From: Malus domestica
Taxonomy: Eukaryota > Streptophyta > Magnoliopsida > Rosales > Rosaceae
DNA: 64,000 nt
Reading direction: 5' to 3'
NCBI RefSeq assembly: GCF_042453785.1
Contig: NC_091677.1
Location: 7,907,501 to 7,971,500, forward strand
Positions 36,163 through 47,800 of the stretch are shown here, piece by piece (position 1 is the first letter of the stretch; every line of letters begins with the position of its first letter). The notes beneath the pieces are model-generated. The model worked only from the letters and a program-made list of their open reading frames with translations. It was not told the DNA's origin and did no database searches. The translations under genes and the position numbers were made by a program.

Positions 36163-37119
36163 TTTAGGTTTTGATTTGCTCTCTTTCTCAGCTTGTTTAG
36201 TGTGGTGGTATTGAACCAATGCTATTAGCAGGCAAAAGTGGATCTTGGAGATATTTGTATGGGCCTACTGGCACACCATCATTGAAGTCTACTCTCATTA
36301 ATATTATATAATTTTAGAAACTGCCATGTTTTTTAAATAATCCATCAGTAACATGCATGTTAACTACTTCAGCAATTTCTTATTGTTAGACAATTTGATA
36401 CATAGTGTGATCCAGAATTTTTCTTTGTTTGGTGCAAAAAATTTAGGGAGAGAAAGGCTACTCTATTTCAGGGTTAGGGCGTACTATATAAGTCTTTTTG
36501 AAGATTTATAGACAGGGTTTTAGCCTTTTTTTTTTTTTTTTACATATCACCCACATCAAGAGAAATTGTCGACATCGGGACACAAATTTAAAACCTAGTC
36601 TAGATAAAAAATTTCAATATAAGGAAATAATATTCAAAAGTAATATCTTGATTAGTAAATATAGTAAGACAACCTCAAGAACCAATTAGCGTTTGATTTA
36701 GCGATCGTTATCTTCATTTGGAGGAAGTCTCAATTTAACTTTAGTTGACTTTATAACATATATGATATACGTATATTAGGACATTATATATTTGTGATGA
36801 GCCTTATACATACCAGGTTTTCACTAATGATTGCATAACTTATATATTTCTATTGTGTGGAAAAATAATATTTAAGTAGAAAAATAAAACATACCAGAAT
36901 ATTTTCCTATGATTTTACCCTTAGAGTGGATAACAAATAAATTTGTGTTATGATTGATAAGGCAGATATTATATAGTCAGTCAAGATTCTTCATTGAAAG
37001 ACAGAACAGTTCCAGGTCCCAACTATAACAGCCCATAACATCAACATAGCAGAATTGCAAAAGAAATTATAAAGTTTACAGGAAAAAAAACGAAGAAGAA
37101 AGGATAAAAGATTTGAATT
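36163..37119. other. Intergenic, no gene seen
   Basis: AT-rich spacer between the 5' end of copy E and the 3' end of the next copy. It would hold the promoter of copy E. No element ends were recognised. Confidence 0.5.
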
Positions 37120-38400
37120 CTAAATTATTTTCTTTGCTGGGGCGGTTCTTTTGGTTGTTCCTTTGTCGTGGGTGGAAGTAGTGGTGGCGGGCGGTGGGAG
37201 CAGTCCGCGCAGTATGGTGAGCACAGCGAACCCCATAGCAGGGTAGTACAAAATCAACATTTTATTAGATGCCTTGCCGGACCATAACAAGTAACAACTC
37301 CGGTAATAAATTGCCCTGCAATTTTCAGCATGCCAGAAAATATTTAACAAGTTGAAGAAACTAAGGAATATTTTGCAATTATCAGCTCATACAAGTTAAA
37401 AAAAATTAACTTTTAAAGTTCCTTTGTTAGTCAGCTCTAATTCTAGGAGGAGTTCAAGAAAAAAAAGGCATAAGCCCCATTTGCTCTCCTCCATCTTTTT
37501 CATCTGTTATTAAACATACAGGTGATGCTATTTGAACCACATTTCCTGATCACATTGTTAATTATTTCTCTAATACAAATGTGTTTTAGGGTTCGTAAAT
37601 GTGGTCATAGAACTACAAATAGCATTATTCAAATGTAAAAAATAAATAAAAAAATAAACTCTTTTTACCATATGTGCATGTATTCTTTGTCACTTGTTTC
37701 ATGACTTAAAAACAAAAAATGTCAATACACACTCGAGAAACTTTTTTCATCCGGAATTTGGAGGGGGTGGGCCATGGATTGTGATGTGAGAGAGCGTAGG
37801 GTTATTACATGGGGTAGTGGTAGGCCTCAATGTCAAGAGGTGAGGTATGTGAACTTTATTGTGTCTCGGCCGCACAGACACGTGTTCGAATACTGTATCC
37901 ATAATTTTATCTCACACTCGCATCCTTAATAATCAAAACCAATCTAACTCTCAACAAAGAAAGTAGAGAAGCAGATAGCTAAACTAGCTAGAATAATGTA
38001 CTCTCATCCGAATTTCCTTCCGCATAATTTAGATTAATTTAGTTTAAACTATGGCTTGCTTAAAAAAAATAAAAAAATCTCATCCACCCAAGAAATAGAG
38101 AGGAATGTTACCGTGGTTGTGATGAAAGAGGCGCCAAAGACCTAGCAGGAGGTTTTGTACCAAGGCTTAGCAAACCAAATCCCATGCAAGTCGGCAACCA
38201 TAAGAGGCCACTGGAATGTAAGCTCAACCCAGATGATGCCAATCAAGAAATGAGACTTCTCCGCGACGAGATAATCATCAAACTCGCGGATATACCAGCT
38301 CTTGAGCTCCACCAGCGAATTTGAGTAGAGGCTCTGAGGCTGACACAACTGTGTATCTACCAACGCCGCTAACACCGCCGCGATCTTCAGAAAAGTACCC
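37120..38400 (-). pseudogene. EXPERA/TMEM97 pseudogene, copy F
   Basis: Exon-1 remnant 38112-38400 and exon 2 37120-37315 on the minus strand. Exon 1 keeps LVDTQLCQPQ and IIWVELTFQWPLMVADLHGI, but the start codon position reads AAAGGG instead of ATGGG. The first span is shortened, and a stop codon (38142-38144) follows WYKTSC before the donor site. In exon 2 the acceptor frame and the frame of LLWSGKASNKMLILYYPA disagree (small insertion near acttgtt). The tail reads APAKKII. All are independent disabling changes in a host gene copy, so it is not expected to make protein. Confidence 0.85.
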
Positions 38401-38913
38401 TTTGTTTTTCTCGATCTCTTTCTCAGTTTTGATATTGCTAACTCGATTCAAAAATATACTTTCATAGGCACCAAGGCACAATGCACCATCTTTGAACCTT
38501 GAAGCTAATTAGGCAAAGTCTACTGCCACTAATTAAATATTAATCTTCATTTGGTCATTGTTTAATATCCACTAACCAACGTCCATGCTTCAGAATCAGA
38601 AATGAATTCTTATTAAACAATTTGATAGGCAAAGAACCACCATGATTGATACAATAACGTACCAAACTGTTTGACAAAAAAACATTACTCCACTGATTCG
38701 TAACAAGAATAATTGGGAAAATTACCATTCTACAAAAAACCAGTACATTTTGTTCTTGAAATATATTAATTTCCTCCATAAAATATAAAGTCTTAACTAG
38801 GCACGACGCAAATGGCAATTACAATGATGAATTAATACAAATTACTCTGATGATGAGATCGATTCGCGTTTACAAAATTTGGGTTGAAGTTGGAGCGCGA
38901 GTCTTTTTCTCTA
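38401..38913. other. Intergenic, no gene seen
   Basis: AT-rich spacer between copy F and copy G; nothing recognised. Confidence 0.5.
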
Positions 38914-39732
38914 TTAAACTTTCTTCTTCCTACCTGAAGCAGGTCTTTTGCCAATGGTTGCAGTATGATTGGTTGATGAGTTGGGTAGCAGCCCACGCAG
39001 TATGGCTAAAACACCCAAACTCAAGAAACAGTAGTACACCGTCAGTAGCTTATCAGGTGCCCTTCCTGACCATGTCAATTCTGCAAATATTGGCACCTGC
39101 ATGAAAAATTAAGGGAGTAAACACATTTTAGAAGAAGATAAACGATAATGATTAATGAAAAATTAATGGACGTGATTGTGATTTATATCTATTACATGAA
39201 AAAGGAACTGTTATAAGTTGTATCCTCTCAACTGATCATTTTATGCAGATTTCTCTAATGAATGTGACTCGCATACACGAATCCCACACGAATGGGTGAC
39301 ATGGGTCTTGTATTAAAAAAAATATATATATTAGGCAAACCGTCAATTGAGATTGTATAAATAATTTTATTTGAACGGTTATGGAACGCTAGCAATATGA
39401 ATAATTACCATGGAAGTGAAAAGAGATATTCCGTAGCTTAAGCACGTAATGTTGAACCAAGGCATGCTAGCCAAGATGCCATAAAGGTTAACAAACACGA
39501 GAGGCCACTGAAAAACAAGCTCAATCCACATGATCCCGACGTAGAAATCAGGCATTTCGGTCATGAGATAGTCGCCGGACTCGCGAGTGTACCGGTTCCT
39601 GAGGTCCACGAGAATGTCTGGGTAGAGGTTGCGAGGGAGGCATGCTTGCGCTTCAATCAACGGTGTTTTGAAAGCGATCGCCAGGAGCAAGAGGAAGAGT
39701 AACGCATCAATGAGCTTGACAAGAACACCCAT
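38914..39732 (-). CDS. EXPERA/TMEM97 membrane protein, copy G
   Basis: Exons 39409-39732 and 38914-39096, phase 0, 168 residues. Start MGVLVKLIDALLFLLLLAI. The first acidic position is Glu rather than Asp (LIEAQACLP); the span-2 Glu is kept (GIMWIELVFQWP). Tail GKRPASGRKKKV, again KKXX-like. The intron is the shortest of the array (312 bp). It is the outermost member on the right and rather diverged in span 2-3 (VFVNLYGILASMPWF). Intact. Confidence 0.88.
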
Positions 39733-40396
39733 TTTCGTTTTTTCTTGCTTAGTTTTGGAGGTTTGGCCTAGCTAAGTTTGCGAGGAAAGGAGAATAGCTA
39801 GCCAGGGAGAAATGAGAATGGTAGCAAAAAGAGGATCTTGGAACTTTGAAAACTCAACATGGGGTGCAATTTATATTGGGTGTTTTGACTGGAATTGGAT
39901 CCTCTTCGGATCCCTGGGATCCCGGAAATCAATTAATAACAACCATTCATCAAAGATCGTGCAGTCACAGTTTTTTTTCTTTTCTTTTATATTTTTCATG
40001 CAAAACAAGACTATTTTACCTTTGAAAATATAAAAAATATTCAATTATGATCGCACAATTTTTTATGAACGATTGATATTAATTGATCTCCTAATTCCCA
40101 ACCAGGAGATCCTTCCGTTTTGACTCACTCACACAGGCCCCTCATATGTTTGGGCCATTTAAAATTGCTTGGCTATCAATTGGGCTTGGCAAATGAACAT
40201 ATCCTTATTTTCCATCTTAATAAAAATAACATTGTCATTTTTCAAAAGTAACGAAATCAAAATGAAAATAAAGATGATGGCTTCATGGGGTAAATTCAAT
40301 ACCACTTTTAGTGAAAAAGATTGGGTGATGCTATTTATGCATCTCTTTTTACCTTTTAAACATTATTCTTAATTTTCGGTTATTGATCGAATAAAT
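39733..40396. other. Intergenic: upstream region of copy G, no gene seen
   Basis: Holds the presumed promoter of copy G. Around 39895-39940 and 40065-40120 two stretches (gatcctcttcggatccctgg and gatctcctaattcccaacca) face each other like the ends of a decayed inverted-repeat element, but I could not define boundaries. Confidence 0.45.
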
Positions 40397-41144
40397 TGAG
40401 ACTCTTAGTGTCCCACATCGGGAAACAACAATCTTTCAAAGGCCTTTATATAGGTCTAGTCCTTTTTACTGGTGATTAGGTGTTGGACTATTTGAAATGG
40501 GGATTGAGGTTTGGCCACTAATTGTGTGTGGATTAGGTTTGATGATTATACCATAATATTAATATTAATTAATATTAATTAATCAAGACAAGGGCCTTGG
40601 GCCTAAGAATTAAAATTAATCTAATCAATTAGTTTTAATTTTTTAATTAAGTTTTTAATTAAAATTAATTAAAAAAAACTTTTTGATTAATAGACACAAC
40701 TCTTTGGAAAGAGTTGTATAGCTTCATATACATCCAAAAAGTATTTGAAGAGGTATGAAAGAGCCTATATAACTAGAGTTCTTAGTTCCATTGAAAATCA
40801 TCATTTCTTCCTCTTTTTCTTCCGTACAAAATTCTCAGAGAGTAAATACACAAAGCAATTCGCTAGAATTCTATAATCCAGTGCAGGTTGTAGAATTAGG
40901 TAGTTGTATCATGGTCGAGCAGACGTTGTAGAACCACAAGCACAAGAGTGGAACAGAAATACTGTTCGAATGACATAGCTTTAGTGCTAGCCTCTACCTT
41001 TGATTCATTCAAGTTAGTATCATTTTAATTTATGTATTTATTGTGTAATTTCATTATGTATTGGAAGTATTTTTGAATAATAAAGTATAAGTATTTCAGT
41101 TCTGTAGTTCTGTTATTTTGTTGTTTCTAAATTGTTCTCCAACA
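40397..41144 (+). mobile_element. Probable solo LTR
   Basis: Starts tgagactcttagtgtcccac-atcggg, the common opening of many plant LTRs, and ends aaattgttctccaaca. It has a TATA-like cctatataactagag (~40766-40780) and a polyadenylation-like aataaag near the end. No partner LTR or coding region is adjacent. No clean target duplication was found, so the exact ends are uncertain. A fossil. Confidence 0.5.
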
Positions 41145-41219
41145 GTTGATAGTCGAATTGTTGATTTTTGTTCTAAAAAGAGTAAACTGTTGTTTTACTC
41201 TTTGAGTTATTATCTTAGT

Positions 41220-41535
41220 TGAAATTGACCATTGTACTATTTTTTTGGTAAATTAACCCCCTCAATTATTTGAAATCAATCAATTAATCCCTCACTGTTA
41301 GATTTGATAAAATTTCATCCACTTTGTTGTTAAATACTAATACAACTTTATCCTTAAAAATGAATCACATGCTAGTATTTGACAGCAAAATGGGTGAAAT
41401 TTCATCAAATTTGAGTACGAGAGGTTAATGGAAATTTTAAAATAATTTTGGTGATTAATTTATCAAAAAAATAATTTGGAAAGTTAATATTAACTGAAGT
41501 GACAATTCAGAGGATCAAATAGCAATTTACTCATA
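41220..41535. mobile_element. Palindromic MITE-like element
   Basis: agatttgataaaatttcatc and what follows (41300-41350) is the imperfect reverse complement of ~41370-41420 (tttgacagcaaaatgggtga, aatttcatcaaattt). Weaker pairing extends outward on both sides. The length of roughly 300 bp and lack of coding potential fit a foldback or MITE element; the ends are not sharp. Confidence 0.5.
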
Positions 41536-41869
41536 AAAATGGTAGTAAATTTTTAAAATAAAATCACATGATGAAAAACAATTTCCTACCATTTAGTATT
41601 ACGATTTAGTGTTATTTTTCTTTATTTATAAATGAGAAGTTTTATATTCGATTCTCACAAAAAATGAAGTTAAACTACATTATTACTAATATATTATGAA
41701 ATTTAGCCGACCCTCCAACCCTTTAATATCTAAAATATCGTTTGTTAAAATAAAAATAAAAAATGGCACTCCCATTACATCGTTGGCCCAATGTATTACA
41801 GTATTACTATAGAATTGGGACCGAAAGACCCGAAGGCTGAAGCTTGAGCTGCATACTTTTACCTGAACG

Positions 41870-44800
41870 ATGAGCGAGACTCGACCGGTGCCAAGGAGAG
41901 AGAGCCCATGGGGGAGGCCGGAGGGTGATCATCGCGAACCGAAGGCCCACCGATGCAATGACCGGGCGGAGGACGTCATCCAGGTAACCCAATACCCTCC
42001 CCTTTTTTCCTTTTAATTTTAGGATCTCTTATGCTTATGTGAGAATTGAGATATGCAGCTAAATTTATGCAAGAATATCAGTTTTCTAATTAGATTATTG
42101 AACTTTCTTATCAGAGGAAATTGATTCAACATTGAGTTGGAATTTAATTGTTGTTCTGGTTGCTCTGTGTTTATGGGTGTGCTTGTTTGAAATGTTTTGA
42201 TGGGCTTTTGGGTACGAAGAAGTGAATGCAAGTGATTTCCAGCTAAGTAATTTTTCGACTGCTCGCGGTTGATGGATCTAATTGTATGGTTTTTAGTTTA
42301 ATTGTGTGTTTGTGCTTGGTATAAGTTGAATTTTCAATTGAAATAATGGGAATTTCGCTTTTGAAAGAATTTAGTCATGCATCAAAACTGCATTTAGACC
42401 TTCTATAGTTTAGGATCTCCCTATATGTTTCTACTGAATCACATTTTTTTTTATTAGTTATCGTAACTAGTAAAGCGGGAGCCTTGTGCACTGGGTACGA
42501 CCTTTTTTTTGTTTTTTAGATATCGTAACTAGTAAAACTGAGCACAATGTTTGCCTTTTCCCCCGGTTAATCACAATGTTTGTTGTTTGGGATTAGTGTA
42601 AAGATGCTGAATGTAGAGCAAGAAAAAGTTAAGTGAATCAATACTAGCGTAGCTCATCGGTGATAAGGAGGAGGGCATTTGCAGATGTCTGTTTGTGGAA
42701 GTGAGGAAAGAAGTTCACAAGTAAGAGGATTCATCTTCAATGTGAAGGTGTCATCATCAGTCTTTATATATGAGCTAGATTTTGGTGATACTGAGTGATG
42801 ATTGTGTTGGGAAAGGACTTGGAGAGTGTGTGCTGATTTCTTTCGAGTAGTAACTTTGAAAGGTTGCGACTTCCCTTGCTTTTTGTAGCTGCTTCCAGAA
42901 AGATCATGTTAAAACGGCCTAAATACTTTCTTACTTTTGTTCTCTACGAGAGAGTGTTGGAATCCAGTAACACAACTATACAAAATAAGTCTAACAGGAT
43001 TTGAGAGAGGTATTTAGAAAGATTTAGAAGATGTAATCAGAGAGAGAGCACACACACAGAGCATAACCTTTCAGTTTCTATCAGTATATTTCATGCCAGG
43101 CATAACAACCCGAAGAGACAATTTAACTGATGACAAAGATGAGAGAGAGAGACATAACCTCAATTCAATTTCAACCAACCATTACAACCTATCTTAAGAT
43201 CAAAACACTTGTCAAATGATAAGCCCTATGAGACTTGATCAACACACCACAATTTTACACAATAGCTCAGCCTATGAGCTGAGACATAACACACATAACA
43301 ATCTTGTAATGTGTACTAATCAGCTCAACAACTTACATACTAACATTCCCCTTTAAGTTGTGAACTGATTTCACTCCAAGTAGATTTCTCAAGTAAGTGA
43401 ACTGCTCCCTTGCCAATGCTTTTGTAAAGATATCTGCTAGTTGCTCCTTTGTAGGACAGTGAATCAAATCAATTACTCCTTGCTGTAATGCTTCCTTTAT
43501 GAAGTGATATCTTCGGTTTATATGCTTGGTCTTCTGATGAAAGATGGGATTCTTGGTGATGGCAATGGCAGATGTATTGTCACAATTCATTGGTGTTGCA
43601 ACAGTTTGCATTTCACCAAAATCCTCTAGAACAAATCTCAACCAAGTAGCCTGTGCTGTTGCTTCAGAAGCACTAATATACTCTGCTTCGGCTGTGGATA
43701 ATGCAACACATTGTTGCTTGACTGAAGACCAAGAGAAAATCCCATTTCCAAAAGTAAAAGCATACCCGGATGTGCTTTTCATGTCATCCTCTGAGCCACT
43801 CCAGTCACTATCACAGTATCCCATTAAGAGTGTTCCTTCACCTTTCTTGTATTCCAAACCAAAATCAAGAGTTCCTTGAACATATCTCAATACTCTCTTT
43901 GCTGTTCCATAGTGCTTGTTAGTGGGACAATGCATAAACCGAGCTAAGAGACAAGCAGCATACATTATATCAGGTCTAGTTGCTGTGAGATACAGCAGAC
44001 TACCTACAATCTGTCTATACTGAGCTTCATCTGCATTTCCACTTCCATCTTCTCTTCTCAGTTTATCACTTGGAATCAAAGGAGTACTCACTGATTTGCA
44101 ATTCTGTAGTCCGAACTTCTTCAGAAGAGATAAGGCATAATTCCTCTGATGAATGAAGATACACTCCTCAGTTTGGATTACCCCCATACCAAGGAAATGG
44201 TGTAAGAGACCAAGATCTGTCATCTCATACTTATACATCATCTCAGCTTTGAAAACATCCATTAACTCTTGACAATTTCCAGTATATATAATATCATCAA
44301 CATAGATGGATACTATGATCAATTCTGTGTCTCCCTTGTACTTGGTGTACAGAGTTGCCTCACTGATGCTTTTCTTAAATCCACAAAGCATAAGGTATGA
44401 ATCTATTTCATCATACCAGGCCCTAGGTGCCTGTTTTAGACCATACAAAGCTTTATGTAATCTGTAAACCTTTTCTTCCTCTCCTTGCACTACAAACCCA
44501 TCTGGCTGTTCAACATATACTTCCTCTTCTAATACTCCATTCAGAAAAGCTGATTTCACATCTAGTTGAAATAACTTCCATTTATTCTTTGCTGCCAGTG
44601 CAATTAGAGTTCTAACTGTGTCTAATCTTGCAACAGGTGCAAAAGTCTCATTAAAATCAATTCCGGGCTTTTGTGCATAGCCTTTTGCAACAAGTCTAGC
44701 CTTGTTCTTTTGAACTGTTCCATCCAAATTCAGCTTTGTTTTATACACCCATTTCACCCCTATCACAGGCTTATCTGAGGGTCTTCTCACCAACTCCCAT

Positions 44801-47800
44801 GTCTGATTTTTTTCAATCATATTCATTTCATCCTTCATTGCCTTTTTCCAAGCTTCATCCTGTGCAGCTTCATCAAAGGATTCAGGTTCAACAATACATA
44901 AGTGACATCTCTCATAGATCTCACTCAAGTTCCTATACCTCAGTGGAGTATCATCATACTGAGCAGAGACCTGTGAGTTACTTGATTCACCAATAGCAGT
45001 AGCTGGAGAACTTCCAGCTTGAATTTGAGACCCATTAGATCCTTCTTGTTCATGAGATTCAGATATCTCATCAATTTTATCCAACTCTGAAGACTCAACT
45101 GCAGATAAAGGAATACAGACTTCCTTGACTTTGTGTTTCTCCCAGTCCCATCTACCATGTTCATCAAAAATTACATCTCTAGATAACAAGACCTTTTGAG
45201 TTAAAGGATTCAGTACCCTATACCCCTTTTCACAGGTACCATATCCAATGAAAACACCCATGACACTTGTTTCTTCTAATTTGTGTCTTAGATTCCCTGT
45301 AATAAGAGAATAGCAAACTGAACCAAACACCTTCAAGTGTTTAACCCCAGGTTTTCTTCCACTGAATTTCTCAAAAGGTGTAGTATTCTTCACTGCTTTT
45401 GTAGGACTCCTGTTAAGCAGATACACAGATGTGTTTACTGCTTCACACCAGAGATTGTTGGGAAGTTCTTTCTCAAAGATCATGCACTTTGCCATCTCCA
45501 CTATTGTCCTGTTTTTCCTTTTTGCTACTCCATTTTGCTGTGGAGAGTATGCAATTGTGAGCTGTCTTTCTATCCCCAAATCTTCACAAAATTTTCCAAA
45601 CTCATTTGAATTGAACTCTCCTCCTCTATCTGTTCTTAGCTTCTTTACATAATATCCACTTTGAAGCTCAACCATGGCTTTAAATTTCTTAAACACATAG
45701 AAAGCCTCTGATTTGTTTCTCAAGAAATATACCCAGCACATTCTTGAAAAATCATCTATGAAGGTAATAAAGTATCGATTACCACTCAAACTTGATGTTT
45801 GCATAGGACCACACACATCCGAGTGTATTAGTTCAAGTGGTTCCTTTGCTCTCCACATTGATTCTTTGGGAAATGGTTCCCTGTGATTTTTCCCCAGTGC
45901 ACAACTTTGACATACAGTTTCACTGTCTTGAATTTCAGGCAGCCCCAAAACCATCTCTTGACTCTGTAATAGTTTGAGACTTCTGAAATTTAGATGACCG
46001 AACCTCTTGTGCCAAATTCTAACACACTCCTGCACATTTGTCCTCAATGCAAGCTCCTTGTTTGTGTTGAGGATTAAAGGAAAACATCTATTTCCTCTCT
46101 GTTTCACACTGACCACCAGGTTTTGTAAGGATCTATCATCGAACACATCCACTTTATAATCTCCAAATAAAAGAAAGTAACCGTGCTCAGTCATTTGTCC
46201 CACACTTAACAAATTTTCTGTAAGACCAGGTACAAGCATAACTTCTTTTATATATCTTCGACCCTTTACAGTTTCAATGATCAGTGTTCCCTTCCCTTCA
46301 ACTTCAACCAAAACTCCAGTGCCAACTTGGACTTTTGCTTTCACTTTCCTGTCAATATCAACAAGTAGATCTTCTCTGGATGTCATATGGTTACTACATC
46401 CACTATCTATATACCATTCATCACTTATCTTCCTCACTTCTCCAGAATGATTTGCATAAAACAAATTTCCAGTTTCTTCAACCTGATTAGCAAAGTTCAC
46501 ATGTTGCACAGTCTTGTTCATATTACAATACCTTGCAATATGCCCAATTTTGTTACACTTGTGACACTTGACTTTGTTTTTAACCCAACACTCTCCATAG
46601 TGAAGTTTATCACAGAATTTACACTTATCTCCAGTATTGTTTGCCTCATTCTTCACAGTGAATCCACCCTTATTGCTCCAATCACCCTTGTTACTCCATT
46701 GTTTCTCTTTTGGCTTAAAATTCTTGTGATATTTGTTACTGTTTGGCTGACCATTGAATTTATTAGACCTCGGGACAAATTTCAAACTGGCAAATGCTTT
46801 CTCCATACTACTCTCTCCATGTCTATCCAACCTTTGTTCATAACCTTTTAAGATAGCTACAACATCCTGTGCATCTATGGTGTCTAAATCCTTAGTATTC
46901 TCTATCACTGCTGCAATACTATCATAGGACTTAGGTAAACTGATTAACAATTTCTGAACTACTCTTTGATTACTCAGATCTTCACCATAGCTCTTCATTT
47001 GATTAATCAGATCAAACAACTTAGCAATATACACAGAAAGAGATTCACTATCATTCATGCGAGTATATTCAAAATCTCGCCTAAGACCTTGAAGTTTCAC
47101 AGATCTTACTTGTTTATCACCAACAAACTCTTGTTTCAGAATGTCCCACGCAGCCTTCGCACTTTCCTGAGTTGCAATCCTCGGGAAAATTTGGTCTGAA
47201 ACTGCTCCTTGAATAATACCCAGTGCCCTAGCATCCTTAACTACATTCTCACGCAGCAGCTTCCTCTCCGCCTCTGTGAGTTCCTCCTCCTTCGCCGGAG
47301 CTCTGTACCCACTCTCGACCATATTCCACAGTTCATACGAGCGAAAGATGGTCTTCATTTTGATTTGCCAGAAATCAAAATTCTCACCATTGAAAATTGG
47401 TGCCCGGAGTTCTCCTCCTCCAGATCCAGCCATATTAGATACTCGAATCACCGCAATAAGCTTTTGCTGTGAATCCGAGCTCACCCACTCGTAGAAACAA
47501 CGCCCAGAAGTTTAGATCGAACTTGGCTCTGAGGCCATGTTGGAATCCAGTAACACAACTATACAAAATAAGTCTAACAGGATTTGAGAGAGGTATTTAG
47601 AAAGATTTAGAAGATGTAATCAGAGAGAGAGCACACACACAGAGCATAACCTTTCAGTTTCTATCAGTATATTTCATGCCAGGCATAACAACCCGAAGAG
47701 ACAATTTAACTGATGACAAAGATGAGAGAGAGAGACATAACCTCAATTCAATCTCAACCAACCATTACAACCTATCTTAAGATCAAAACACTTGTCAAAT

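Noticed and set aside
37800-37920. Possible SINE head with gtgttcgaatac
   Set aside because: Only a B-box-like phrase, with no A box, tail or target duplication.
41807-41992. 61-residue minus-strand frame at exon 1 of the small gene
   Set aside because: Shadow of the real plus-strand exon, which joins in frame to two further exons.
46387-46851. 154-residue plus-strand frame and others opposite the Copia polyprotein
   Set aside because: Antisense shadows of a 1383-residue coding frame.
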